Source: Metarhizium brunneum
Taxonomy: Eukaryota > Ascomycota > Sordariomycetes > Hypocreales > Clavicipitaceae
Direction of reading: 5' to 3'
DNA: 64,000 nt
NCBI RefSeq assembly: GCF_013426205.1
Contig: NC_089423.1
Span: forward strand, 2,852,001 to 2,916,000
The position numbers were made by a program, and so were the translations under genes. Shown here piece after piece: positions 46,464 to 56,945 of the stretch (the first letter of the stretch is position 1; each line of letters begins with the position of its first letter). Below the pieces are notes generated by a model. It saw only the letters and a list, made by a program, of their open reading frames with translations, did no database searches and had not been told where the DNA came from.

Positions 46464-46770
46464 GCAACCCGAAAGAAACCCCGCCGTGTTTAGTCTAGTC
46501 TCTAGTCTGTTTGATGCATGTGGATACAGTTTGTCCCGGCTGCTGGGGCGCTTGGCAAACAAATACTAGTCTAGTCTGGTATTTATTAGAAACCAGACTG
46601 CACATTCACCTTGTTCCCACGTCGAAAATGCTGTCGTCCTGGCTTCTAGAACAGAAACTCCCTTTTGTCTGCTAAGACCTGGTACCGTTGACCTCTTCTC
46701 CCGCACAAGCCACCATTCGGCGTGTCTGCCACGCCTGTCCGACCGCATCCGACGTCTGAGCCACTCAGCA

Positions 46771-47763
46771 ATGCCAATGGCCGATATCCACCACAGCTGG
46801 TCGTCCACGCCGTGGCAGCGGCAGCATCACCTTGCAGTGCCCATGTTGCACAAGTCTCGCGTCCCCTACACCCGTCCGTCCAACAGCCTCCAGCACGTCC
46901 ATGTCTGGGTCCCGACCAAGTATGCACCGGACGAACCCAGAGCGCCCTCGCCGTCGTGGCTCCCTCCCCCCGACACCACGCTCTGGATCGTCTACATCCA
47001 CGGCGGCGCGTGGCGAGATCCGCTCGATACGGCCGACAACCTGGCGCCCGCGCTGAAGAGCCTCTCCCCGGCCTGGCTCGCCTCCCGCGAGGCCCCCGTC
47101 GCCTTCGCCTCGGTCAGCTACTCGCTGTCGCCGTACCCGCAGCACGCGACGCACCCGAGCGCGCCGTCCGACCCGAGCCGCAATGCCACGCACCCCAGGC
47201 ACATCCTCGACGTGCTTTCCGCCATCGCCTACCTCCAGAGCGCCGCCGGCTTCGGGAGCAACTACATCCTGGCGGGGCACAGCTGCGGCGCCACGCTGGC
47301 GTTCCAGGCCGTCGTGAACCCGGCGAGATGGGGAGTCGACCCGGACAGGGCGCCCGTCCAGGCGCCCCGGGTGGTCGTCGGCCTCAACGGGCTCTACGAC
47401 ATGCCCAAGATGGTGGCGCGCCCGGGCCATGGCTACCGCCAGCACCGCGAGGTCTACGAGCAGTTCACGAGGGGCGCCTTTGGCGACGACGAGCGCGTCT
47501 GGAGGGCCGTCAGCCCCGTCTACATAGAGGACTGGGCGCGGGAGTGGCCCGGCGGGAGACACGCGCTGCTCGTGCAGAGCCGCGAGGACACGCTGGTTCC
47601 GTTCTCAGAGGCCGAGGCGCTGGAGGCCAGCTTGTTGAAGTCCAAGGGCGAGCGGCTGAGCGTCGAGCTGGTCGAAGGGCGCGGCGACCACTATGACATC
47701 TGGAAGCAGGGCACGTTGTTGGCGGAGATGCTGACGCGAGCTATTGACGTGTCGGGACTGTAA
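46771..47763 (+). CDS. BNA7: Kynurenine formamidase-like alpha/beta hydrolase
   Basis: Single exon, 330 residues. The oxyanion motif HGGAW, the nucleophile elbow GHSCG, the acid segment SREDTLVPF and the terminal GRGDHYDIW histidine match the kynurenine formamidase (Bna7) group of alpha/beta hydrolases. That enzyme turns N-formyl-kynurenine into kynurenine in tryptophan breakdown and de novo NAD synthesis, in the cytosol. No signal peptide. A second Met two codons later is an equally possible start. Other kynurenine genes are not in the window. A related esterase function is possible, because the hydrolase fold is widespread, but the HGGAW plus GHSCG pair is characteristic. GC-rich, with long false frames in other phases. 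Confidence 0.85.
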   Translation: MPMADIHHSWSSTPWQRQHHLAVPMLHKSRVPYTRPSNSLQHVHVWVPTKYAPDEPRAPSPSWLPPPDTTLWIVYIHGGAWRDPLDTADNLAPALKSLSPAWLASREAPVAFASVSYSLSPYPQHATHPSAPSDPSRNATHPRHILDVLSAIAYLQSAAGFGSNYILAGHSCGATLAFQAVVNPARWGVDPDRAPVQAPRVVVGLNGLYDMPKMVARPGHGYRQHREVYEQFTRGAFGDDERVWRAVSPVYIEDWAREWPGGRHALLVQSREDTLVPFSEAEALEASLLKSKGERLSVELVEGRGDHYDIWKQGTLLAEMLTRAIDVSGL

Positions 47764-47919
47764 GAGTTGTCCTGTATTCATAATCGCCCCCGAAGGCAAA
47801 ATGAGAAGAAAAGACAGAAAGTATCCCACATCCATGACCGAGTATAAACCGCCGCACATACATGTCTTGACAAGAAGAATCCTCGGCGTAGAAACAAGAA
47901 AAAAGACACCGCCATCCGA
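47764..47919. other. Short convergent 3' spacer
   Basis: Only 156 bases separate the stops of the hydrolase and the dehydrogenase. The two 3' untranslated regions probably overlap. Confidence 0.6.
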
Positions 47920-48917
47920 TCATGCAATGGACATCTTCATGCCGCCGTTTGCGCAGACCACGCTGCCGGTAGTCCAGCCCGCCTCCTCCGAGCACAACAT
48001 GTCGATCGTCCCGGCAATCTCCCCCGTGAGGCCGGGCCTCCTCCCCGCCATGCCCTCGCGCACCGTCTTGTCGAACCTCGCTGCGTCCTCGCCCACCGCG
48101 TCCAGCACGTCCCTGTCCCCGTGGTACGCGGCCAGCGGCGCCGCATCCACGTACGGCTGGTTGATGCTCCAGAACGCGCCGCCCGCCTGCGCGTACATGT
48201 CCCCCCACGCCGGGCCGGGGTTCACCGCATTCACCGTCGCCCTCTCGGCCAGCTCCCTGCTCCAGGTGCGCGTCATGGCCTCGACGGCCGCCTTGCTCCC
48301 CGCGTACACCGACTGGCCCTGGTACCCGATGGACGAGCTGACGCTCGAGACGTTGACGATGCGGCCCGAGCGGTCGGTGGGCAGGAACGGCGCCGCGGCC
48401 TGCGTGAGGAGCAGCGGCGCGAGCACGTTGACGGCGTACACGCGGCCGAACTCGTCGGCGGTGATGGGGCCCAGCGCCGCGTCGTTGAGGTGCTGGTTGG
48501 ACGCCACGCCGGCGTTGTTGATGAGCGTGTCGATCTGGAACGCGCCCGAGGGGCTGTAGGCGGCGAAGAGCGCGCGCGCGGCGGATATGATTTGCGGCGC
48601 GGCCGCGGACGGGTCGGAGAGGTCGGCTTGGACCGAGGCGCACCGGACGCCGTGCGACGTCGAGAGCTCCGCGACGAGGGCCTCGGTGCGCGCCTTGGAG
48701 GACTCGGATGTGTATGCGAGGACGAGGTTGGCGCCCTTGGCGGCTAGACGTCTTGCTACGGCTTCTCCGATTCCTGTATTCCGGGGACGTGGTCAGTCGA
48801 CAAGCGGGCGGGAAGAGGAGGTGCTTGTGGCCCGTGGACGGGGGAGGACAAACCCCGCGAGCCGCCGGTGACGATGGCCAGCTTGTTCTCATACGGTCGT
48901 GACAGTCGCTTTGCCAT
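47920..48917 (-). CDS. Short-chain dehydrogenase/reductase (classical SDR)
   Basis: Two exons, 48917-48854 and 48773-47920; 305 residues. The intron falls inside the cofactor loop; splicing gives TGGSRGIGEAVARRLA, the TGxxxGIG motif. Other SDR marks are NNAG, NVSSVSSSIGYQGQSVYAGSK (active Ser, and Tyr/Lys of YxxxK), NAVNPGP and a C-terminal TGSVVCANGGM. The acidic/neutral residue pattern after strand two does not fix NAD versus NADP. Substrate unknown; it resembles 3-oxoacyl-ACP reductase-type SDRs of fungi. No signal peptide. The gene converges with the kynurenine-formamidase-like hydrolase but nothing in the sequence ties their reactions. Confidence 0.9.
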
Positions 48918-51900
48918 ACTGGGGGCTTTGATCAAGTACACGCAGATTCCTGCTTGACTGCGGAATCTTCAAATTCAAGTTACATGCGCGCGACCAGCGA
49001 TATAAATCTTGCATGTTTCCTGGCCCGGGAGCCGTCATGTCAAACCGCGGGGCAAATGGGGCCCCATGGCGGGGTGCTGCCTCCCGATAGCGGGTCTGCG
49101 CTGGGCAGCATCAAACATTGAAATAAGCGCTCCAACGACAACTGAGTTCAGGTATCGAGAGAGGAGCCTGCTGCTACCCTAGACTCCACTTGCTCTCCAG
49201 CTGTTTCCCAACATTGAAGCTTGCGAAACGGGGTTGAGAGCTGGTTTATGACTTTATTCGGCGGGTGGCGTCGCTTTGTTGCAACATGATGAAATCCAAG
49301 ACATCTTGTGGGATGCGCATTGTCCCGTGTGACGATGTTCCCTGATTGCTGTGGAAGCGCGCCAATAGCGATCCGTCGCCTCCCCATCTCCGAGTTTCCT
49401 GCGTTTACACGTGGAGCTTGTAGAAATTTCCGAAGAGGTGATCAAGGCAATTCCGAGTACCGGGCCTGGCCGTTTTGAAGAGGCGCCTGGTCGCACAGCG
49501 AGACCGTTCACGGATACCAGACTCTGCCGAAGCGGTAGTCGTCCACGAGGATAGTAAATTTGTACTTATAGGGCGAGATACCGCTGTCATAGTTCATAAT
49601 ATGTCGTTTCATGTTGACACATAAAGAGAGATCCGCTAGGCGTGCGTAATCGACCCGATTCTGACTACTATTCATACGAGAGACACCTTGCTACCTGCCG
49701 AACATTCTATTCAACCAACACCAATTCTTGGCCACCACATCAAGCCTCCTCAATGCCATTCTGTTTGAATTGGGCGTATCGGGGCCTTGATCGACCTGGG
49801 CCATAGCGTACATACTCTCCGCGGAGGGCTTGGAGCTGTTCGATTAGCCGGGTCGACATAACCTTCTAACATTGCAGGCCACTGTCGAGTAAAATGTACA
49901 AGTCTTCTCTTCTGTAGCGCGCGCGTGTATGTTCTAGCTGTCAAACGAAGAACATAGAAAGTGCAAACTCGTTCCTAAATGAGCATCATCTATTTCATAT
50001 TTGAAACGCCAGTGATTCGGTAATCGGGACAGCGACGGAAGCCCAAATGATTCGGATATACAAAAGCTGACTTCAAAGAGCTGCCACATACAATGAATGG
50101 CCAGTGACATCGAGGCATGTCGCAGAAACTCGTCACCGTGATGGCCTTTTGCAAATGGGCTTGCATTTGTGAAGCTGCTCAATAAAGCGTCTGTGTGCTC
50201 CGTCTGGCCTGGCTTTTCGGATGCCCATGGGTCACAGCGAAATGCCTTCAAATGTTCCTCTCTGCATCCGGGTTGGGTCCGTCGTCCCCTGGCCAATGTT
50301 GTCCGCAATGGCAAAGCAGTGGCTGCCAACCACCACAGGGTCTGCGATTTAGTGCTTGATCTCTGATGTTTGAGGATCTGAACTGCGGCTGATGCGTGAG
50401 CCACGGTTCTCCACGGTTTGCAGATCGGTTGCATTGACTTGACTCTACAGTAGCACCCTGACAGCCCATCGCCTGCCGGTCGTCAAGCCGCGATTTCTCG
50501 ACTGGGAAGGCCCTTGTTGGTTAGAACATGTCTTCAAGGAAGCTGATATTTTGATCCTTGCAAATTTCGGGGTAATGTAGCTGTTTGGATTCTTGGACGA
50601 AAACCATGCACCAACCAACCAAGTCATCTGGGGATGGGACATAGGAGGACCAGAAAACACAGAATCCAGGTTCCAAACAAAGAACGGACCGTTTCCAGCT
50701 TTGGGACAATGCTCCTACGAGGACCACGCTGTCAATATGCAAGACTTAGCGCGGCGCCTCCAGCCCGTGTCATTGTCATGGCACACTAATTAATTGGCCA
50801 CATGTACTGTCAGCGACTGATGCCCCTGAAAGAAGCTCAAGCATCGTGGACGTCACGGGCAAGATATCAGGGTTCTTCCGGTTTCGCTCATGCTTACCGG
50901 TATCAGCCATATTTGGAGCTGACTTGCCGGGCTGAGGCATACCGCCGCAAACCAACCCGGTTTCTGAAACAAGATACTGCGATCAAATTACGTACTCTGA
51001 ATCAGCCGCCGCTCTGGCCGCAAAGAGAAGGACCACTACATGCGGCTGCATGGCTAAAGATGGCTATTGACCACGGTAACTGGAATGTAGTGCGACTGGT
51101 TGGATGGAGAAGTTCGCCCGTAAGCTCGCCACGTTGGCTCTAAGAGAGAGTAGAGTGTTGGGGGTGGTCGATGATGTTGCTCCAGAAGGATGACACCATG
51201 CGCGAAACGTGCTCTATAAAACGTCCTTGATACGATCTGTAATTTAACCTGTAGTATGGTAATGAGCTAAGCTGCATTCCGTGCGCTCGAGTCCGGATGT
51301 CGGGGGAGCAATGGCAATGCACTGGTTTGCACACTTTGTCTACGTGGCTAGGTAGTTATCAAACTGAGTAGATTCGTTTCGGAAAGATAACGACAGACAA
51401 TTCTGTACTGATTTAGCTTGGTAGTGATTACCACCCTACGGAGTACCTGTACATACATACAGACCTATCGGCCAAACTTGGCATATAGCCTGGTCCTGAC
51501 CACTGGAGTGCACCACAAAGTGGATGCGCGATCGGATCTCAAGGACGAGCCGCCATTTGCGCGGTTGTCTTTGCGACGGCGGCCAATAGCTCGATAAAGC
51601 GCAATTGATTTGATGGCGCAAGGCGAGTCCCGCGGATCGGCTCGACGCGGTCGCATTGAGGCCCGACGGCTGGGGTGTACTCCTGTACTGCCGTTGTGGT
51701 TCCAACGCAACTGTATCGTCAACCTTTAAACAGAGATGCACTTGTCTGGCTTTGACGTACAAGTCATCTTACAAAGTGCGGTTCCACGGGCGTATAGGTA
51801 TATGTACCCCAGATAGTGAATTGATGTAGATGACACCGGACAGTTTGTTAGCAAAAGCAACTAGCGCCACTGAAACTCGGCTGTTGACGCTTGTAAGAAG

Positions 51901-54900
51901 AGCCGCACCAGGGGCAGAGTTTCCCTTTGCCAAGGGCCCGCTTTGATCTCGATACAATTATGGTGTTTTGCTCCTCCTGCTTGTACGTCGAACTGGAGTG
52001 ACTGTAGAAGTCGCTATTCCCTCAAATCTTGCTGCGTAGGACACAACTAAGCTGATAACTGTGATTTGTGGTGGCGCTGCTGGTGGATAGATGGTTGTAC
52101 CGAGTCTTTGGCAAGACACTTACCCGTCACCCGACGCTTTCTATCGTGGCATATGTTTTGATAATATTAGCAGCCAAAGATATCCCCTTCCTTATCCAGC
52201 CTGCTCGCTAAATTGGTCGACTAGGTGCGGCTATCCATATTGGTGGGCAATCAATCAAGAACAGTGTCATGGTACAGAAACAGAACCAAGAAACATCCAG
52301 AGTACAGAGTAGTACACCCCTCATTTAAGTGACCCAGAAAACAATAAAATTAGGGCGTCTCCGGACCACTCATGTCAGTAAGAACAGTGACATTCAGAGG
52401 TCGAATACTGTCGACTCCTCTCGCAGGGCGCAAACGGGCGCCCTCGCTTCAAGCCCTTGAACCAACAACCCTCTTGGGGCTTTTGCGACAGTCAAGGGCA
52501 TCAAGGCACGCTGTTGCGTACTCCTAGCTCCCTCATGGTACGGAGTAGACCGCCTCATGATGATAGGCAAGCTGACAACCCCTGGCCTCCTGCACCACTT
52601 AAAAAAAAAGTGATTTGCATGGGCAAGTGCTACATAGTGGCTTGCTGGGATCGACAGGACACGTGGGCCAGCAGGGATCGAAACCAAATTAGCAGCCAAG
52701 TTTAGCAGCCAACCAACGTGGGGGACTTTTGAACAATCGCCAAGTCCCATCAAGTATGAGCATCCCGTATTGGATTTCTGGTCGTGATGGTATCACGAAG
52801 GAGGGATTGTTGAGTTTGGAGGATTTGGTATGCAGTGAAAACTTGTAGTTCTATTAGTGATGTTTGCTTGTTGTAGCGGGAGAATGCCTACCAGCTCAAC
52901 GACCACACTTCTTTTTGCTTGTTTCGGTTTACAAATCTATTCCATTGACCGCATGCCCTTTGTGCATTGTCGCGCTCAAATTCACTTATTGAGTAGAGAA
53001 CTAGGGTCGCGTCTTCCACACACATGACTTGCTGTAAGCAAGGCTCCGTATAAGCATCTCAGATGCGATCAATTCCCTTAAGCCTGAATCTGCATAAGCC
53101 CACACTGCATATTATATCAGCTATTGCATGTCGGCTGACTGATCCTGCCGCACTTTGGAGCGGGATGACAGGATATTATCTTATGCCTCGACAGTTTGGG
53201 CATTACTGTATGTTTGCACCCAACAAAACAATGAGGAGACACCTACGTTGAGTTGAACCCTGGTTAACTAGCGATGTGTACACCTGGATATTTCGGCGGA
53301 TAGAAACACTCATTGTTAGGGCGGTACGGAAATTGCTGTATGGGCCAATAGAGACGAGACCAGATAAAATCAGGCGACATGATGGCGGAACCCTTGAAAT
53401 GCTGTACAATATTAGCGTGTTGACGGAGGGAAAAAAAAATTGAGACGAACTCTCGAGTGCTGTCTCTTGATACCGCGCGCTAACACACAGTCCAACGCCT
53501 GACCCGATGAGGAGGGATCGTTCCTTCCCATCTTGCGGTTTCCTAATAAGTGTTCTTTGTACGGAGTATTACTGGCAAGCTTCTGCAATGTCTAACTGGG
53601 ACCCCTGCTCTTTACTCCGTGCCTAGAGAGAAAGAGGACATCTGGAGGGCCATCCCATTTATTTCACCCTGCCTCAATCTGGCAAACTATGCGGTTGGCT
53701 TCAACAGGCTTCCAGCCAACCCCAACTCCGCCTATGACCCAGATCTTTGCTTATCGGGCTTGAATAATGTCTTTGCTCTCTTCTTCCTTTCCGTTCCGCT
53801 ACCCCGAGCTCAAATCCAACCATCTCCGAGTTCAGCGATCTAAGGGACCACTCAAGCCGCTCAGAAAATGATCATCATCGTCATCGTCGGCCACGCCGAC
53901 CCAAGCCTCGAGAGAAGATTGGACCCTCACCTCGGCCTGGGCGCCCGGTCCGCTCTTTAGGACCATTTCGGAGCCCCTTCTCCACTCGGTCTTTGCGAGT
54001 GCCAGCCTTGTGAGGGTACAGATTCCGCCACTGCCACTAGTACTATGTTGAGACCCTTGCACTTTGCTGGGAGCAATCTCATTGTGTACGTAGTGTTTGT
54101 GTGTGAGGATACTCCGTACTTAGCAGAATATCTCGATGTACGGAGTACATACAACCAAGTTCCTCTGCCAGGTGTTGGTGGACTACAAGACGCTAAGGAT
54201 ACAATGGCTTGCCGAAGTCTATTCTCCATGGAGTAACTACCTCCGGCTTTGTGGTGGCAATCTCGTACTACTACGATCAACCTGACTAAAGACACCTACC
54301 GAGGCGTCCATGGCCACTCGACAGACCAAAATGCCAGCTACCCAAACTCAAAAATTTAGAGAAAAAGAAAATTCTCTCAAAAGGGCGATACGGTGGTATG
54401 CCAAGGGACACTAGAATAATGGCTACTATTTCCCAAGGCTTTCAAGCAAGCAGGGCAGCAAAAAATATCATATCGAGTCTCTGCAAAACGGGATGAGTCT
54501 TCACAACTCGATTCTCTAATGAAATAATAAGATGTCGTTCTAGGAAATCGGGGGGGGGGTGACATCTGATGGGCGGCTCAACCAGGCATCGTGCCGAAGC
54601 ATCGCAGCCATGAGGACGTCCTTGTTCCCTCTGGAAAATTCGAGCCTCCCAGCTGCCGTGATGTCGTTGTCTCACAGGCCAGGGACCGACCAAGCCTAGG
54701 AACAAGTCTGGAACAGTGCCAGAAGGTCTGCAGAAGTAATGGAAGGTCTGCCGAGACCTCCAGGCGCCGCCATTGACTCTTCGATACAGTCGATATAAAG
54801 TATATACATGTACATATGTACTCAAGTGCAGAGGCATAACGACACTCACTGGGCGCACCCCATGCCTTGTTCAATGACACTTGTAATGTTTGCAAAGCTC

Positions 54901-56945
54901 GGCCCTTCAAGAGGGCTCAGGACTCAGGCATTGGCGTGCTGCAACGGCTTCCATTCTTCGCGTGGGAGCGTGGCAGCGTGGGCACCCCTGCATCAGCAGT
55001 GGGGTGGTTCAATGGCCCTGGGAGCACAAGTCACCATGATTGATGGTTGTTTTACGACGTATTGTACGGAGTAGGGGGGGAGCACATTGGACAAATCAGC
55101 AGCAGCATGCATGCAGCCAGCAATCACTAATCGACACCATCATCTGCAGTTTGCTTCATGTTTGGATCACCAGTACGACCATAGACTGCGGCACTGCGGC
55201 ACTACGGCACCTTAACACCGCGGGACGGCCACCTGAACTTGTAGAGGTGCGCGCCAGGCGGTGGACGGAGTCATCATGGACCAAGTGTCTGGTGCACATG
55301 CTGGCCTTATACGGGTTTGGGGGGCTGGCGCTGGGCTCCCGAGCACCCAAGATTCGAGGTGCATGTTTGCAATCATGCAAGATGAAGCGAAATTTGTGGA
55401 CCAGGAGTCGACCAGTCCATGACGGTAGATGGCCCATCAACCTATGTACTCGGTATGTCTTGTTTCAATGTCCGGCCGCTCCCCGTCGTGTACCCGACCG
55501 CGGGAGTTGGTGGTGTGGCACATGTTGCCTGTGCCTGTCTGTGTCTGTGTCTGCATCTACATCTGGTGCCGGGTCTGGCAACCATGGTGCATGGCCAAGG
55601 ATGCAGGATGCAGGCTCTGTGCTCTGTGCTCTGTGCTCTTCTTCAATGCTCACGATTCGAGTCCTAACGTGTTGCCCATGGTTGAGGTGAAAGCGCATCT
55701 GTCTGTTTAAATGCTCCCGGCCGCCACCGGAGCCCACTTTGGCCAGCTTAAGACCCTCAAGGTTTGGGCTGTGCAACGTCGACGGCAATTCCCATGGCTG
55801 GCACAAGGCCGATGTCTCCATCTCGCCTCCCCACAGCCTACGGTCGACTTTTTCTCGAAGCCTGTCGGATTCGTCGCTCGGTATCTGCACCAGTGCACAA
55901 GGTGGATTTGGATTGCCTCGATGGCGACACCGCGTTGAAACCGTCGGTTTCTGGTCTGCAGACCTGCACACCACCTTCTTCGGCGAACATTGTATGCAGA
56001 ACTTGGCCCCTCGTCCCCGGCCCTGCCCTCGTGGCCCTGCCAGGTCCCCCTTTCTTCCTGGCACTTCTACTTAGTACCTACCTAGAGGTACCCAGGTACT
56101 CAGAGGTACCTTGCGTGCGCATGCGCGTACCAAGGTACTTGTTGACAGCAGTAGTACTGCATAATGCCTGCACGTGCGTAAAAGTACCCCGTAGTCATCC
56201 TGGGCTACAGCGCCCGAGACGGTCAGAGTGAGAGCCTGAGCCGTCACAAGTCAGCCAGTAACCGATAAGATTACACCGCGCCTGGCCGCCCTTTCCTTGC
56301 ATGTGGCCTTCAAATGTTCTCTCCTACTAGGGCCATTTTTTTCTTCTTTTCGGGCTTTAAAGTTGCTGGTTGCTTCACCGTTGCGTTGCGCCTCCAGATG
56401 TCCCACAGCCTTTAGCCACTTGGCTCGACAACCTTTGGATTCGGAACCTTCTGCCTTTTCTTGTTTGCAATTTCCATTCGGGCCAGACCTTTTCCCTCAT
56501 CTGCCCCCGAGACGCCCTCGCGGACAGATACAGCCGACCCTGTCTCTCGTCCCGTTCGAGACGACGGCACAGCCTGCGCAACCTCACGCTTCAGCTTGCT
56601 CCGCAATTGACCTGTGATCGACTGCCCCGGTCGTCACCCCGTCACGATTCCAGCGACGCCTACCTTGGTGAGCCGCCGCTCTTCGCTGCACTCTCAGCTC
56701 CAACGTCTCAGGACCCTCGGGCCGTTCTCGAATCGCGCTACCCACGCCCGCCGGCCAGCATTCTTTCCACTTCGCCTTTCGGCACACACGACGCCCGACG
56801 AGAAGATCCCATCAAACTTGGCTTCATACGCCGTCCCTGCCAGACATCTCGCAGCCCGAAAGGCTTCCGACACCCACTATGCTTCTTGGTTTGCGACTAG
56901 GATAACCTTCTCTTCCTCTCTTGTCCCGTGCTCGTTCCTATCAGC
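48918..56945. other. Gene-empty region (8.0 kb) with repeated 9-mer
   Basis: The largest stretch without a supportable gene. All frames are under about 220 codons, overlap each other and lack domains or splice-consistent extensions. TACGGAGTA or its complement occurs at 51437, 52539, 53560, 54110, 54139 and 55065. GTAC-rich palindromes appear near 56070-56145. The last ~600 bases are pyrimidine-rich and read open in several frames; they are probably the promoter and leader of the kinase gene. Low-complexity TGTGCTC units lie at about 55612-55640. Nothing else recognised; unannotated non-coding transcripts are possible. Confidence 0.55.
56103..56140. repeat. Imperfect GTAC-containing palindrome
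   Basis: AGGTACCTTGCG on the left pairs imperfectly with CGTACCAAGGTACTT on the right around a central GCGCATGCGC. The arms could form a hairpin of about 18 bp. It is embedded in a tract with repeated GGTAC words, about 0.8 kb before the kinase start. Confidence 0.55.

Larger units (their letters stand above)
45778..46770. other. Intergenic region with remnant copy B and two tandem arrays
   Basis: 993 bases. Holds the short transposon remnant at 45982-46104, a CGTGCTGC repeat at 46168-46200 and a 7-bp CCC array at 46434-46463. The right end is the promoter of the hydrolase gene. No supportable gene. Confidence 0.55.

Noticed and set aside
47741..48892. 383-codon minus-strand frame
   Set aside because: Wrong phase of the SDR gene; Arg/Pro/Gly-rich noise, while the other frame has all SDR motifs.
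23728..48917. Secondary-metabolite or polysaccharide-utilisation gene cluster
   Set aside because: No polyketide synthase, peptide synthetase, terpene cyclase, transporter or pathway regulator; the hydrolases are scattered among housekeeping genes.
55040..55690. 216-codon plus-strand frame
   Set aside because: No domain, no splice-consistent extension, low-complexity 3' part; overlaps other equally long frames.
56370..56900. Long open frame just before the kinase gene
   Set aside because: Open in several phases because the leader is pyrimidine-rich; no ATG start and no motif.
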